Positions 1-9,611 are shown, numbered from the stretch's first letter. The stretch: DNA of 64,000 nucleotides from Candidatus Propionivibrio dominans (GCA_016709335.1 JADJNC010000022.1:30215-94214), one strand, 5' to 3'. Made by a program: numbers and translations. The notes: generated by a model from the sequence alone, not told the origin.

Positions 1-139
1 CGCGATTGTCGACATTGTCAATGCGGACGGTAGCCTCAACGCTGGAGAAGCCATTCTGATATCGCAGGCTATGAGTCGCTGGGGGCTTGAACTGCAGCGG
101 GTGACACACATCGAGGTGCGCGAGGCGAAGCACTTGTAG
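1..139 (+). CDS. 3' end of an unrecognised protein (partial)
   Basis: An open frame enters from the left edge (first full codon at base 2) and stops at TAG 137-139, giving 45 visible residues that end VTHIEVREAKHL. The stretch is mixed alpha-helical with no membrane segment or recognisable motif. Its upstream part lies outside the window, so no function is proposed. It runs in the same direction as the nqr operon but is separated from nqrA by about 256 bases. Confidence 0.45.
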   Translation, partial: AIVDIVNADGSLNAGEAILISQAMSRWGLELQRVTHIEVREAKHL

Positions 140-234
140 TCGATCCCTAAAGGGAAGGCTCAGGTAGCTGAAGCCTGATTGCCTGAACAGCAAAAGTGCA
201 ATAAAGACTCCAGTCACGGCTTCGATCAAGCGCT

Positions 235-264
235 CCCTATCAGGAGACCGAACTGCTGATAGGG
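235..264. other. 9-bp inverted repeat between the partial gene and nqrA
   Basis: CCCTATCAG (235-243) and CTGATAGGG (256-264) can form a 9-bp stem around a 12-base loop. No T-run follows, so this is not a typical intrinsic terminator. It could be an operator or a transcript-end hairpin upstream of the nqr operon. The rest of 140-395 shows no gene. Confidence 0.35.
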
Positions 265-395
265 ATCAGATCTCAACTCCATGACCTGACCATCGGGCAA
301 TGCATACATGTGCTTTGGGGACCACCGGCATGCTCGAGAGGTCGGTGTGGTGAAAGTATTTTTTGCCCGGTTCGCCGGGGGCCATAGATAGAACC

Positions 396-1775
396 ATGCT
401 AGAACAAATCACGACAATTCGGCGAGGGCTGGAAATCCCCGTCGCGGGCGAGCCAGCGCAGAAAATCCCTGGCACTGTTTGCTTTCCGCCTGCAGTGGCT
501 TTGCTTGGTGCCGATTGTCACGGCCTTCGACCTGCCCTGGCAGTTCACGAGGGTGAGCGGGTAGAAGCCGGGCAGGTGCTGTTATCGGACAAGGATCGCC
601 CGGGAGTGGTGTTCACCGCTCCATGCGCGGGCACCATAGCGGAGATCAGGCGCGGCGCACAACGTGTTTTTCAGTCATTGGTGCTTGAGACCGATGCCAG
701 CTCAAGCGATGGTCCGGCGTTGGGACCGGCGCGTGAAGATGCTGAACTGGCCGTGCTTGATGCGGCGGTCGTGCGCGCTCAGCTTTTGACTTCGGGCCTA
801 TGGACAGCTCTGCGAACGCGACCCTACAGCCTGCTGCCGACGGCAGACGCGACGCCACGTTCCATCTTCGTGACCGCGCTCGACACACACCCGCTGGCAG
901 CCGATCCGGCATTGATTATTACGGCGCATGCCGACGATTTCCGCCGCGGCATCGTTGCCTTGTCGCGACTGGCACGGGTTTTCGTCGCCGTCCCGGTGAC
1001 GGGCGACGGCCCTTCGCCAGCCGCCGATGCCGCCGCCGGACTCGCCAACGTGCATTGCGCAGCTTTTGCTGGTCCACACCCGGCAGGGCTGCCTGGAACT
1101 CATATCCATTATCTCGACCCGGCAAGCGCTAAGCGCACGGTCTGGCATCTGCATTACCAGAGCTGCATTGCCATTGGCCGCTTGTTCGCCAGCGGTCGCC
1201 CGTGGTGCGAACGAATCGTCTCGCTGGCCGGACCAGGGGTTGTTTCACCACGGCTGCTGCGCACCTTACCCGGCGCCGATCTGCTAGCGCTGACGGCAGG
1301 CTCCCTCCACCCCGGCCGTCAGCGCATCGTCTCGGGTTCCCTGCTCGGTGGGCGCGCGGTCAGTGCGCCGAATGCCTTCCTCGGCGGCCTGCATCTGCAG
1401 GTCAGCGTGCTGCCGGAGGGCGACGACCGCGAGTTCATGCACTACCTGCGAGCCGGGGTGAACAAGCATTCGGCACTGCGTGTCTTCACTTCCAGTTTGT
1501 TTGGCCGTCGCCCGCTGGCGTTGACCACGAGTACCCAGGGCAGTCCACGGGCAATGGTGCCGGTCGGCAGTTACGAGGCGGTCATGCCGCTGGACATCCT
1601 GCCCACGCAACTACTGCGTGCGCTGATCGTCGGCGATACCGAAATGGCACAGAATCTCGGCTGCATGGAACTCGACGAAGAGGACCTCGCCCTGTGCACC
1701 TACGTCTGCCCTGGCAAGTATGAATACGGCCCCATTCTGCGCGATGTTCTGACGCGTATTGCCAAGGAGGGCTGA
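396..1775 (+). CDS. nqrA: Na+-NQR subunit A
   Basis: Subunit of the Na+-translocating NADH:quinone oxidoreductase, the membrane complex that couples NADH oxidation by ubiquinone to sodium export. NqrA is the peripheral subunit implicated in quinone binding. The product is 459 residues from ATG 396, close to family length. A TTG at 363 would add 11 residues, but the N-terminus MLEQITTIRRGLEIPVAG from 396 fits NqrA better. The biotinyl/lipoyl-like fold is seen in GQVLLSDKDRPGVVF, and the conserved C-terminus contains DEEDLALCTYVCPGKYEYG. It is the first gene of a seven-gene operon and lies 3 bases from nqrB. Confidence 0.96.
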   Translation: MLEQITTIRRGLEIPVAGEPAQKIPGTVCFPPAVALLGADCHGLRPALAVHEGERVEAGQVLLSDKDRPGVVFTAPCAGTIAEIRRGAQRVFQSLVLETDASSSDGPALGPAREDAELAVLDAAVVRAQLLTSGLWTALRTRPYSLLPTADATPRSIFVTALDTHPLAADPALIITAHADDFRRGIVALSRLARVFVAVPVTGDGPSPAADAAAGLANVHCAAFAGPHPAGLPGTHIHYLDPASAKRTVWHLHYQSCIAIGRLFASGRPWCERIVSLAGPGVVSPRLLRTLPGADLLALTAGSLHPGRQRIVSGSLLGGRAVSAPNAFLGGLHLQVSVLPEGDDREFMHYLRAGVNKHSALRVFTSSLFGRRPLALTTSTQGSPRAMVPVGSYEAVMPLDILPTQLLRALIVGDTEMAQNLGCMELDEEDLALCTYVCPGKYEYGPILRDVLTRIAKEG

Positions 1776-1778
1776 GGG

Positions 1779-2996
1779 ATGCGACTGCGCGAACTGCTTG
1801 ACCGTATGGCACCGCATGTCGCGCCCGGCGCACGCCACGAAAAGTGGTACGCGCTCTACGAGGCCGTCGATACCTTCTTCTACCGACCGGCTTCGGTGAC
1901 GCGCACCACAGCCCATGTGCGCGACGGCATCGACCTCAAGCGCATCATGATCATGACCTGGGCGTGCACTCTGCCGGTACTGTTCTTCGGTATGTGGAAC
2001 ATCGGTTTCCAGGCCAACCAGACCCTGGCGGAACAGCCAGCGCTGCTATTGGCGCAAGACGGCTGGCGGCTGTCGCTGATCGGACTGATGGCCGGCTTCG
2101 ACCCGTCGTCGGCATGGGACAACCTGATCCACGGTGCGGCGTGGTTTATCCCGATCTACGCAGTTACTTTTATAGTCGGTGGCTTCTGGGAGGTGCTCTT
2201 CGCTACCATCCGCCGACACGAAGTCAACGAGGGCTTCTTCGTTACCTCGGTGCTCTTCGCGCTGACGCTACCGCCGTCGATCCCTCTCTGGCAGGTGGCG
2301 CTAGGCATCAGCTTTGGTGTAGTCATTGGAAAAGAGGTCTTCGGCGGTACCGGCAAGAACTTCCTTAATCCGGCGCTCACCGGTCGCGCCTTTCTTTATT
2401 TCGCCTACCCGGCACAGTCTTCCGGCGACGCGGTATGGACGGTGATCGATGGTTACACCGGCGCCACACCATTGGCCATCGCCGCGCAGTCGGGTGTCGA
2501 CGGCATCATTGCAGGCGGCTTCAGCTGGTCGGCGGCCTTCCTTGGTGTCATTCCCGGTTCGATCGGCGAAACCAGCACGCTGCTGATTCTCGTTGGCGGT
2601 GGCCTGCTTGTCGCCAGCGGCGTCGCATCGTGGCGCATCGTTTTCGGCGTCTTCCTGGGCATGGCGGCGATGAGTTCACTGCTCAACCTTATTGGCTCGT
2701 CCGACAACCCGATGTTCGCCATGCCCTGGTACTGGCATCTCGTGATTGGGGGTTTCGCTTTCGGCATGTTCTTCATGGCGACGGACCCGGTTTCCGCAGC
2801 AATGACCAACACCGGCAAGTGGATCTTCGGTGCCCTGATCGGCGTGATGGCGGTCCTGATACGGGTCGTCAATCCCGCCTTTCCGGAGGGAATCATGCTC
2901 GCCATCCTGTTCGCCAACCTGTGTGCGCCGCTGATCGACTACACCGTCGTACGCGCCAACATTCGTCGCCGGGAGCAACGTGATGCCCGACCCTAG
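1779..2996 (+). CDS. nqrB: Na+-NQR subunit B
   Basis: Integral membrane subunit of Na+-NQR, about 405 residues and rich in hydrophobic segments. It forms much of the sodium path and carries covalent FMN and riboflavin in characterised homologues. The FMN-acceptor motif is present as GYTGATPLA, with the acceptor threonine at about residue 230. The RnfD/NqrB glycine-rich block [17 protein letters not shown] is also visible. The last codons overlap nqrC by 14 bases, consistent with translational coupling. Confidence 0.96.
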   Translation: MRLRELLDRMAPHVAPGARHEKWYALYEAVDTFFYRPASVTRTTAHVRDGIDLKRIMIMTWACTLPVLFFGMWNIGFQANQTLAEQPALLLAQDGWRLSLIGLMAGFDPSSAWDNLIHGAAWFIPIYAVTFIVGGFWEVLFATIRRHEVNEGFFVTSVLFALTLPPSIPLWQVALGISFGVVIGKEVFGGTGKNFLNPALTGRAFLYFAYPAQSSGDAVWTVIDGYTGATPLAIAAQSGVDGIIAGGFSWSAAFLGVIPGSIGETSTLLILVGGGLLVASGVASWRIVFGVFLGMAAMSSLLNLIGSSDNPMFAMPWYWHLVIGGFAFGMFFMATDPVSAAMTNTGKWIFGALIGVMAVLIRVVNPAFPEGIMLAILFANLCAPLIDYTVVRANIRRREQRDARP

Positions 2997-3783
2997 GGAA
3001 ACGCCGCTCGCCGTGCTGCGTATCGCGCTGCTGGTCAGCCTGGTCTGTTCAATGGTCGTCGCCGGGTCAGCGGTGGGTTTGAAGTCGATGCAGCTGGAAA
3101 ATCGCCGCGTCGACCGCGAGCGTCACCTGCTGGCTATCGTCGGTCTGCACGATCGTGCTTTATCGGCCACCGAGGTCGCCGAGCGCTTTCGCGCAAGTAT
3201 CACGCCGCACCTCGTCGATCTTGACACCGGCGCCTACGTCGCTTCCCCCCCAGGCCACGACAGGTTCGACCCACTGACCTGGGAGGGTTCCCGCGCGGCC
3301 ACCGATCCAGTTCTCTCACGGGCGCTGTCGCGCAGTGAGGATATCGCCGGCATCCAGCGGCGCGAGCGCTACGCGGTAGTCTATAAGCTAATGAAGGGCG
3401 AGCGCGTCGACGCGCTGATCCTGCCCGTGCGTGGCTATGGCCTGTGGTCGACCCTATACGGCTTTCTCGCCGTCGACGCCGACCTCGATACGGTCCTCGG
3501 GCTACGCTTTTATCAGCACGCTGAAACGCCGGGCTTGGGCGGAGAAGTCGACAACCCGCGCTGGAAGGCTCTCTGGCCAGGCAAGCGCCTGTTCGATACC
3601 GACGGGGAGCTGAGGCTGCGCGTCGGCAAGGCCTGGGGCGACGACCAGGATTCGAAGTGGCGCGTGGACGCGCTGGCTGGTGCAACGCTGACCAGCAATG
3701 GCGTCAATAACATGATTCGCTTCTGGCTCGGTCCACAGGGCTACGGCCCGCTTCTGAAACGTCTGCGACAAGAGGGATTTTAA
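2983..3783 (+). CDS. nqrC: Na+-NQR subunit C
   Basis: Periplasm-facing flavoprotein subunit with one N-terminal membrane anchor ([22 protein letters not shown]) and an FMN-binding domain. The covalent FMN motif is seen near the C-terminus as [16 protein letters not shown] 2983 is preferred over the in-frame GTG 2980 immediately before it. About 266 residues, normal for NqrC. It overlaps the end of nqrB, and nqrD starts 2 bases after its stop. Confidence 0.95.
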   Translation: MPDPRETPLAVLRIALLVSLVCSMVVAGSAVGLKSMQLENRRVDRERHLLAIVGLHDRALSATEVAERFRASITPHLVDLDTGAYVASPPGHDRFDPLTWEGSRAATDPVLSRALSRSEDIAGIQRRERYAVVYKLMKGERVDALILPVRGYGLWSTLYGFLAVDADLDTVLGLRFYQHAETPGLGGEVDNPRWKALWPGKRLFDTDGELRLRVGKAWGDDQDSKWRVDALAGATLTSNGVNNMIRFWLGPQGYGPLLKRLRQEGF

Positions 3784-3785
3784 TC

Positions 3786-4466
3786 GTGAATACCAGCACT
3801 TCGGCAAAGCCGCGCGCGCTCGCCGTACTTTTCGCCCCGGTCTTCGAAAACAACCCAATCGCGTTGCAGATCCTCGGTATTTGCTCGGCGCTAGCGGTAA
3901 CGGCAAACCTCAAGACGGCGCTCGTCATGTCCGTGGCGCTGACGCTGGTGACCGCCTTCTCGAACCTCTTCATCTCGCTGCTACGCCACCAGATCCCTGC
4001 GTCTATCCGCATGATCGTGCAGGTAGTCATCATTGCCTCTCTGGTCATCGTCGTCGATCAGGTACTGCGTGCGGTCGCCTTCGATCTGGCCAAGCAGCTG
4101 TCTGTGTTCGTCGGGCTGATCATTACCAACTGCATCGTCATGGGCCGCGCCGAAGCCTTTGCCATGCAGAACCCGCCATTGCCGTCGTTCCTGGACGGCA
4201 TTGGCAACGGGCTGGGTTACAGCGTGCTGCTGATTGCCCTGGGTATTACGCGCGAGCTCTTCGGCAGCGGCACGCTGATCGGTTACCGGGTACTGCCGAC
4301 TGTCGCCGACGGTGGCTGGTATCTGCCGAACGGCCTGCTCCTGTTGCCACCCTCTGCCTTTTTCCTGATCGGGTTGTTCATCTGGGCTTTGCGCAGCTGG
4401 AAGCCGGCGCAGGTCGAATCGCCGGCCTTCCGGATGGCGCCACAGGTGCGTGAGCAAGAACCATGA
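3786..4466 (+). CDS. nqrD: Na+-NQR subunit D
   Basis: Six-helix membrane subunit of Na+-NQR, homologous to NqrE in an inverted topology. NqrD and NqrE together hold an intramembrane iron-sulfur centre. Conserved cysteines are visible in LGICSAL (residue 33) and [15 protein letters not shown]. The start is GTG 3786, directly after the nqrC stop, and the length of 226 residues is slightly above typical because of the C-terminal tail. A 33-base gap precedes nqrE. Confidence 0.95.
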   Translation: MNTSTSAKPRALAVLFAPVFENNPIALQILGICSALAVTANLKTALVMSVALTLVTAFSNLFISLLRHQIPASIRMIVQVVIIASLVIVVDQVLRAVAFDLAKQLSVFVGLIITNCIVMGRAEAFAMQNPPLPSFLDGIGNGLGYSVLLIALGITRELFGSGTLIGYRVLPTVADGGWYLPNGLLLLPPSAFFLIGLFIWALRSWKPAQVESPAFRMAPQVREQEP

Positions 4467-4499
4467 GCCTCCCGAACAGCAATTCCGAGGTCCGCTGAG

Positions 4500-5108
4500 A
4501 TGGAACATCTACTGGCACTCTTTGTCCGCGCAGTTTTCGTCGAAAACATGGCGCTAGCCTTCTTTCTCGGCATGTGCACCTTCATAGCCATCTCGAAGAA
4601 GGTCGAGACGGCAATCGGACTCGGGATCGCAGTGATGCTCGTCCAGACGATCACTGTGCCGGTCAACAACCTGATCTATACGTACGTGCTCCGCGAAGGC
4701 GGCTTGGCCTGGGCCGGCCTGCCAGAAAGCGATCTTGCCTTTCTCGGCCTGCTGACCTACATCGGCGTCATTGCCGCATTGGTACAAATTCTGGAAATGC
4801 TACTCGACCGCTATGTGCCAGCACTCTACAACGCGCTTGGCGTTTTCCTGCCGCTGATCACAGTCAATTGCGCGATCCTCGGTGGCACGCTGTTCATGGT
4901 CGAGCGCGATTACGATTTTGCCGAGAGCGTAGTCTATGGACTCGCTTCGGGCTTTTCCTGGGCGCTGGCCATCGCGCTGCTCGCCGGTATTCGCGAAAAG
5001 CTCAAATACAGCGATCCGCCTGCCGGTCTCTCAGGACTTGGAATTACCTTCATCACCATTGGATTGATGTCGCTGGGCTTCATGTCCTTTGCCGGCATCA
5101 AGCTCTGA
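4500..5108 (+). CDS. nqrE: Na+-NQR subunit E
   Basis: Six-helix membrane subunit, 202 residues, the usual family length. Cys26 in [10 protein letters not shown] and the cysteine in [11 protein letters not shown] match the positions known to ligate the NqrD/E iron-sulfur centre. The C-terminus [19 protein letters not shown] is characteristic. It lies 12 bases upstream of nqrF in the same operon. Confidence 0.96.
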   Translation: MEHLLALFVRAVFVENMALAFFLGMCTFIAISKKVETAIGLGIAVMLVQTITVPVNNLIYTYVLREGGLAWAGLPESDLAFLGLLTYIGVIAALVQILEMLLDRYVPALYNALGVFLPLITVNCAILGGTLFMVERDYDFAESVVYGLASGFSWALAIALLAGIREKLKYSDPPAGLSGLGITFITIGLMSLGFMSFAGIKL

Positions 5109-5120
5109 GGACTGCCCGCC

Positions 5121-6344
5121 ATGCTTGCCGAAATCACGCTGGCCATCACTGTCTTTACCGGTACCGTGCTCCTTCTGGTGGCGGTCATCCTGCTGGCACG
5201 ACAGCGACTGGTCCCCAGCGGCGACGTACGGCTGGAAATAAATGGCCAGCGTACGTTGCTGGTCCCGGTCGGCGGCAAGCTGTTGCAGACGCTGGCCAGC
5301 CAGAATCTCTTTCTCTCGTCGGCTTGTGGCGGTGGTGGCACCTGTGCCCAGTGCAAATGCCTGATCGAGGCCGGTGGGGGCGACATGACACCGACCGAGC
5401 GCGGGCATTTCACTCGTCGGCAGGAACGCGAGGGCTGGCGTCTCTCGTGCCAGTTACCCGTTCGCCAGGATATGAGCATCCGAGTTCCGGAGTCGGTCTT
5501 CGGTGTTCAGCGGTGGGACTGTCGGGTGATCGCCAACGACAACGTAGCCACCTTCATCAAGGAACTGACCCTGGCCATGCCCGACGGCGAGGCGGTGAGC
5601 TTTCGCGCCGGCAGCTACATGCAGCTGGAATGCCCCCCGCACGAACAGCGTTACGCCGACATCGATGTCGCTCCGGAATACCGCGACGACTGGGATCGCC
5701 TGAATCTCTGGCGCTACGTTTCGCGCGTAGGCGAATCGACGATCCGCGCCTATTCGATGGCCAACTACCCGGAAGAGAAGGGGCTCATCAAGTTCAACAT
5801 CCGTATCGCGACGCCACCGCCCGGCAGCGACGACATTCCGCCGGGCCAGATGTCTTCCTGGGTCTTCGGCCGCAAACCCGGCGATAGGGTGACGCTCTAC
5901 GGCCCCTTCGGCGAATTCCACGCCCGCGAGACCGACGCCGAGATGATCTACATCGGCGGTGGTGCCGGCATGGCGCCGTTGCGCTCGCACATCTTCGACC
6001 TGCTGAAGCGCAGAGCGAGCAAGCGCCGAATCGGCTTCTGGTATGGCGCACGGTCCCTACGCGAAGCATTCTACGTCGAGGAATTCGAGCAATTGAGCCG
6101 CGACAACAGCAATTTCACTTGGCACCTGGCGCTATCGGATCCGCTGCCGACTGACCGTTGGCAGGGCCGCACTGGCTTCATCCATCAGGTGCTGCTCGAC
6201 GATTACCTGAACGACCATCCGGCGCCGGAGGACTGTGAATACTATCTGTGTGGTCCGCCGATGATGAACAGTGCGGTGATAAAGATGCTGACCGATCTCG
6301 GCGTTGCACGCGAAAGCATCCTGCTCGACGATTTCGGTGGCTGA
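5121..6344 (+). CDS. nqrF: Na+-NQR subunit F, NADH-oxidising
   Basis: Electron entry subunit. It has an N-terminal membrane anchor, a plant-type [2Fe-2S] ferredoxin domain ([12 protein letters not shown] followed by SCQLPV) and an FAD/NAD(P) reductase domain with RAYSMANYP (FAD), [13 protein letters not shown] (NAD) and the terminal YLCGPPMMN and LLDDFGG blocks. The product is 407 residues, full length, with all cofactor motifs intact, so the complex should be functional. It is followed after 30 bases by nqrM. Confidence 0.97.
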   Translation: MLAEITLAITVFTGTVLLLVAVILLARQRLVPSGDVRLEINGQRTLLVPVGGKLLQTLASQNLFLSSACGGGGTCAQCKCLIEAGGGDMTPTERGHFTRRQEREGWRLSCQLPVRQDMSIRVPESVFGVQRWDCRVIANDNVATFIKELTLAMPDGEAVSFRAGSYMQLECPPHEQRYADIDVAPEYRDDWDRLNLWRYVSRVGESTIRAYSMANYPEEKGLIKFNIRIATPPPGSDDIPPGQMSSWVFGRKPGDRVTLYGPFGEFHARETDAEMIYIGGGAGMAPLRSHIFDLLKRRASKRRIGFWYGARSLREAFYVEEFEQLSRDNSNFTWHLALSDPLPTDRWQGRTGFIHQVLLDDYLNDHPAPEDCEYYLCGPPMMNSAVIKMLTDLGVARESILLDDFGG

Positions 6345-6374
6345 ATAGCGCCACAAACGCCGCAAAGGAGCAAC

Positions 6375-6572
6375 ATGACGCTTTTCAATACCTTCTGGCC
6401 GATCGTGGCCGGGACGCTGGCCGTAATCGTGCTGGCTGGACTGGGTCTGGCACTCGGCATGCTCTTCGGCCGTCCGCCACCGCGTGGAAGTTGCGGTGGT
6501 CTGGCGAGTGGCGCCTGTTCCTGTGCGACTGGTGAAACACCTGTGCGATGTAAGCCCGTATCCACTGAATAG
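6375..6572 (+). CDS. nqrM: NqrM-type assembly factor for Na+-NQR
   Basis: Small membrane protein (65 residues) with one N-terminal helix and a Cys motif RGSCGGL (Cys40) followed by Cys48 and Cys50. NqrM (DUF539) is known to be required for maturation of the iron centre in NqrD/E and usually follows nqrF, as here. RBS-like AAAGGAG lies just before ATG 6375. The final ~15 codons lie on sequence that, read antisense, encodes the tail of an IS1634-type transposase. The native C-terminus seems to have been replaced by IS sequence while the conserved Cys core is kept. Confidence 0.88.
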   Translation: MTLFNTFWPIVAGTLAVIVLAGLGLALGMLFGRPPPRGSCGGLASGACSCATGETPVRCKPVSTE

Positions 6573-6888
6573 ATTGCCACCAATGCGGGTTCGGCCACCT
6601 TAGTCTTGCGCAAATGCATCGTCCATCCGTGCGTCGCAGACTGCTTGTCATCCGACGCTGTAGCGAAAGGATCTTTCTTAGGGTCGCCCAGAAATCGTTG
6701 ATTCCGGCCTTCTTCAGTTGGGTCCGTAGCACCTGGACGCACTGATACGCCAGTACCGTGATATACAGTTGCCCATCAGAACGACCATCCTTCTGGTGTA
6801 GTACCGGGCGCAAGCCCAGTTCGCTCTTGAGACTGCGAAACACGCTCTCAAGATCGGTCAGCATCGTGTAGGTGCGCCACAGGCTTAC
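6526..6888 (-). mobile_element. C-terminal remnant of an IS1634-type transposase
   Basis: On the minus strand the sequence reads SLWRTYTMLTDLESVFRSLK, then SELGLRP, then LITVLAYQ-like text. This is the conserved C-terminal block of IS1634/IS4-superfamily DDE transposases. The frame shifts near 6640 and continues as LRKTKVAEPALVAIYSVDTG. The N-terminal two thirds are missing. The fragment overlaps the 3' end of nqrM antisense. It is inactive on its own and marks the left edge of the accessory region. Confidence 0.75.
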
Positions 6889-7200
6889 TGCAAAGTTTTT
6901 GGTGTCGTAATTCCGAATAGATATTAATGGTGGAGATTTAGGATAGAATTTGAGTTAATGGGTGTTACCGTGAAAAAGTATGGCTGAAAGGCAATAACTA
7001 ACCCTCGTGGCCAGAAATCACGATGGGCAGTCAAAGGACGACCCGGGGCGCCACCACTCTGCCAAGCACCACCCCCTGGTGCCTCTAACAACAGTGGAGG
7101 TTTCTGATGCCGCCTTTTTTCATGTTCAGGGGTGGCAAATCAATCGCAATGAGAGTTAGACCTGCACACTATTTTCTTAACCAACCAAAAGGAAATTCAA
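6889..7200. other. Intergenic, no gene seen
   Basis: About 310 bases of lower GC than the flanks between the IS remnant and the DsrE-like gene. Short open frames here (for example from 7107) have no recognisable content. An AAGGAAA ribosome-binding site lies just before 7201. Confidence 0.5.
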
Positions 7201-7621
7201 ATGAAGTTCATGTATCAACTACTGCTAACACTGGCACTATGCGTAGGGACTATCGCCGCTCCAGCATTTGCAGGGGACACAGATCCCCTTGTTTGTCAAT
7301 CTGACTAGCGATGACTCACACCGTGCCAACATGGCAATCACTTTTGGTGGAAACCAGCACGATCGCGGACATCCATTGACGATCTTCTTGAACGACAAAG
7401 GGGTGCTGATTGGCTCCAAGGCAAATTCCACCAAGTTCGCTGAGCAGCAGAAGGCACTTTCCGAACTTATAAGCAAAGGAGCAACGGTCCTTATTTGCCC
7501 AATGTGTATGAAGCACTTCGGCGTCAAAGCGTCCGACTTGTTGCCTGGCCTGAAAGTGGGGAAACCAGAACTTACTGGCGGTGCCCTCTTCAAGGACAAC
7601 ACCAAGACCCTCACTTGGTAA
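7201..7621 (+). pseudogene. Secreted DsrE-family protein, frameshifted after the signal peptide
   Basis: ATG 7201 with RBS AAGGAAA opens a clear signal peptide, MKFMYQLLLTLALCVG then TIAAPAFA|GDTDPL. That frame stops at TAG about 7309. Shifting frame near 7286 gives LFVNLTSDDSHRANMAITF through to the stop at 7621. The second part has the DsrE/DsrF-like fold signature, with TIFLNDKGVLIGSK and a CPMCMKHFG motif that may be redox- or metal-active. Joined, it would be a periplasmic DsrE-like protein of about 140 residues. One missing base explains the break, so it may be a sequencing error or recent inactivation. Confidence 0.75.
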
Positions 7622-7976
7622 CATTGGCATAACGCTGCGCGATGAAGCCGCGAAGCCCAGGTGAATTCTACGTTGCACGTCCGCTTTTCAAGAGATTAAC
7701 CTGTAGTTCAGGGTCGATTCCAGAAGTAGCCTGAAATATCAACCGGACGTAGGAGCCGACTTCCAGAGCTACGACCGCTGACCTTCCCATTGCTGCCGTT
7801 GGTGGCACAGAGCCCCAACGACCGGATTGGCCGACCTGTTGTCGGTGGGCCATGAACATCGAGCGTCTGCTGTAAGCCTTTAGCCACCAGACACCCAGTG
7901 GTCGTGGAAAATTTAGCCTGAACTTCGGCTATGCAGCGGGAGCTGCCATACGCGATTCAGGAATGGGCGACAGTTG

Positions 7977-8073
7977 CTCGGCCAATGCCGACCTTGGGTA
8001 TCTCTCCAGACTCTGTCGGCAATGTGCTGGTTACCTGCCGTTCAGCCGAAAATCGCGTTGAAGGGCAGCTTGC
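7977..8073 (-). repeat. Left copy of ~97-bp inverted repeat bounding the island
   Basis: The minus strand of 7977-8073 matches the plus strand of 21933-22028. The first 44 bases are identical apart from one base; the rest is about 70-75% alike with one 1-base gap. The matching part encodes KLPFNAIFG and a stop, the tail of the truncated recombinase at 8042. The copies are inverted relative to each other and face outward from the 8.1-21.9 kb segment. The remainder of 7622-7976 shows no gene. Confidence 0.8.
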
Positions 8074-8584
8074 TATAAAGCTCGGCCTGCTCTGCGAAGA
8101 ATCTGCGTACATGGTCGGGGTTGATCGCGGCGAAATCTATGGCGTCATCGCCGAAGCGGGAGATCAGCAACCGGCCGACGATGCGTAGAGCATGGCTCCG
8201 GGTCTTTGGGGCCAGGCCGCGCACATGGTCCGTGTACTCGTCGTAGCTCCGCAGTTCCTCATCTACTGGCGTGGCAGACGCCGGTGGCGGTGAAATCACG
8301 CCTTCAGCCCGCAGCACGGTCAACAGATGGCCCAATGCCGCACTTAGATTGTGTCGATCACCCCGAATTTGCCCGGCGCATTGGGATTGAGGATGCCTAT
8401 TGAGGAATTCGGCAACGATGGATTCATCAACGCCGCAGGCCGAAAGGTGCCGCTCATGAAGCCATTGCGCAAAGTGAGCAACGCTGCGAACGTCGGTTTT
8501 AAACGTCGAAACGGCGTAGTCACGGTCAGTCAGATACTTCTTGTACGCCTCAAGGTGAGACGCGAAAGGGCCTTTGGCAAGCAA
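8042..8584 (-). pseudogene. Truncated tyrosine recombinase (N-terminal core-binding part)
   Basis: A 180-residue product resembling the N-terminal SAM-like, DNA-binding half of a phage-type integrase: SHLEAYKKYLTDRDYAVSTF, HFAQWLHERHLSACGVDE, LGHLLTVLRAEG. The catalytic half with R, HxxR and Tyr is absent. It ends in KLPFNAIFG, which belongs to the 97-bp boundary repeat, so the gene seems to have been cut by the element that carries that repeat. It probably encodes nothing active. Confidence 0.7.
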
Positions 8585-8622
8585 GTCTGTACGGGTGCTT
8601 CAAGATGATGATTGGATGTTTC

Positions 8623-8655
8623 CCATGGTGGTCTCCTTAAGTGAGACCACCATGG
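8623..8655. repeat. 13-bp perfect palindrome upstream of the truncated recombinase
   Basis: CCATGGTGGTCTC (8623-8635) and GAGACCACCATGG (8643-8655) form a perfect 13-bp inverted repeat around 7 bases. It lies about 40-70 bases upstream of the recombinase start on the minus strand, where an operator, a recombinase binding site or a terminator without U-tract could sit. Confidence 0.6.
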
Positions 8656-8768
8656 AACTCCGCTGCAAAAACTATGTATAGAAATTCGGCAGCCGATCAC
8701 GCCGATTGCCGCACTGCCAGTGCTTCCAACCATTCTGGACCGCTTGAACTATCCCTAGTTGAGATCTA

Positions 8769-8786
8769 TGCATAGGGGTCGCTAGT
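8769..8786 (+). repeat. Left copy of an 18-bp direct repeat (TGCATAGGGGTCG core)
   Basis: TGCATAGGGGTCGCTAGT here matches TGCATAGGGGTCGGTAGT at 21898-21915 with one mismatch and the same orientation. A third copy of the core, inverted, is at 21493-21505. The left copy lies inside the palindromic CTATGCATAG. The three copies flank the recombinases and may be recombination half-sites. Confidence 0.55.
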
Positions 8787-8867
8787 CGGGTAGCCGCTTA
8801 AGCCTGTCCGGCGTCGAGGGCGCCGTGCGATTGCTCAAGACAAATCCGGCGAAAGAGTTAACGTAAG

Positions 8868-8955
8868 ATTCGGGACAGCACACGCACCGGCAGGTAAAAG
8901 CCAGGCCGGCTGAAAACCCTGCGCTCACCTTCGGCACTCAACCTGCCGCCCTGAC
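8868..8955 (-). mobile_element. Short remnant of an IS91-type transposase
   Basis: The minus strand reads LSAEGERRVFSRPGFYLPV then RVLSRILR. This aligns with VSADGERWIACLPGFFLPV then RVLSRLFR in the intact IS91-type transposase at 19270-20472. Only about 88 bases are recognisable and the sequence is diverged, so it derives from an older related insertion. The surrounding 8656-8986 otherwise holds no gene. Confidence 0.6.
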
Positions 8956-8986
8956 GTGGTCAAGTCCGACAGACCGCCAGACCAGG

Positions 8987-9508
8987 TCACCGCTCTGCCT
9001 GCGGCGCCATGCCCAATGCGTGCACCGGGTCCAAAACGCGATCAAGCTTGTCCTCGATTTCGCCAAGACAGGCCGACAGTGTACCCGTCGCTTCAGCCAA
9101 ATCCTGCTGCATGCCGCGTTCCGATTGTTCCATCCGGGCTACGAATTCGCGGTTGGATGCAGCGGTCTGCGCTTCGATCCTGCGCAGTTCGCCTTCCAGC
9201 AAGGTCCGCAACTCTGTGAAGCGAGAGGCCTCCGCCGTGTCTGCAAGTTCGCGCTGTGCCTTGACCTCCTTCGTCAACCGCCGCGCTTCGAGGATGATGC
9301 CAGCCTGCAGGAGCACGATGTACACGATCAGGAGGCCGCTGATGGCCGCAGTGAACACCAGCATGACCAGGCCGAGCGGGGCGATGACGTCGACGAACCC
9401 GAGGCTCAAGGTGCTGGGTGCTGCCATGGCCACCCAGTTCAGGGTCGCGAATGCTGCCAACAAGACAAAAACCAGAACCAGGGTAAGAGAGAAGGCACGA
9501 ATGTTCAT
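8987..9508 (-). CDS. Membrane protein with a long C-terminal coiled coil, unknown function
   Basis: A 173-residue product with two predicted membrane segments (residues ~5-30 and ~42-70: LTLVLVFVLLAAFATLNWVA and LGLVMLVFTAAISGLLIVYI) and a charged, heptad-like helix (LEARRLTKEVKAQRELADTA onward). The layout recalls LapA-like or septum-associated small membrane proteins, but I do not recognise a named family. AAGGAA precedes the ATG. It lies just downstream of and in line with the YihY gene, so the two may be co-transcribed. Confidence 0.7.
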   Translation of the reverse strand: MNIRAFSLTLVLVFVLLAAFATLNWVAMAAPSTLSLGFVDVIAPLGLVMLVFTAAISGLLIVYIVLLQAGIILEARRLTKEVKAQRELADTAEASRFTELRTLLEGELRRIEAQTAASNREFVARMEQSERGMQQDLAEATGTLSACLGEIEDKLDRVLDPVHALGMAPQAER

Positions 9509-9611
9509 AATTATTCCTTGGGTTGCTTTTACAACAGGTTGGACGACAGGTTGGGAAGCTCGGTCAGCGCATCAAATCCGTTCAATTCGCCATCGGGACG
9601 ACGCAAGGTTC

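Noticed and set aside
4574..5887. 437-codon plus-strand open frame across nqrE and nqrF
   Set aside because: It overlaps two clear nqr genes in another frame, is Arg/His/Pro-rich and has no family content; a GC-rich shadow frame.
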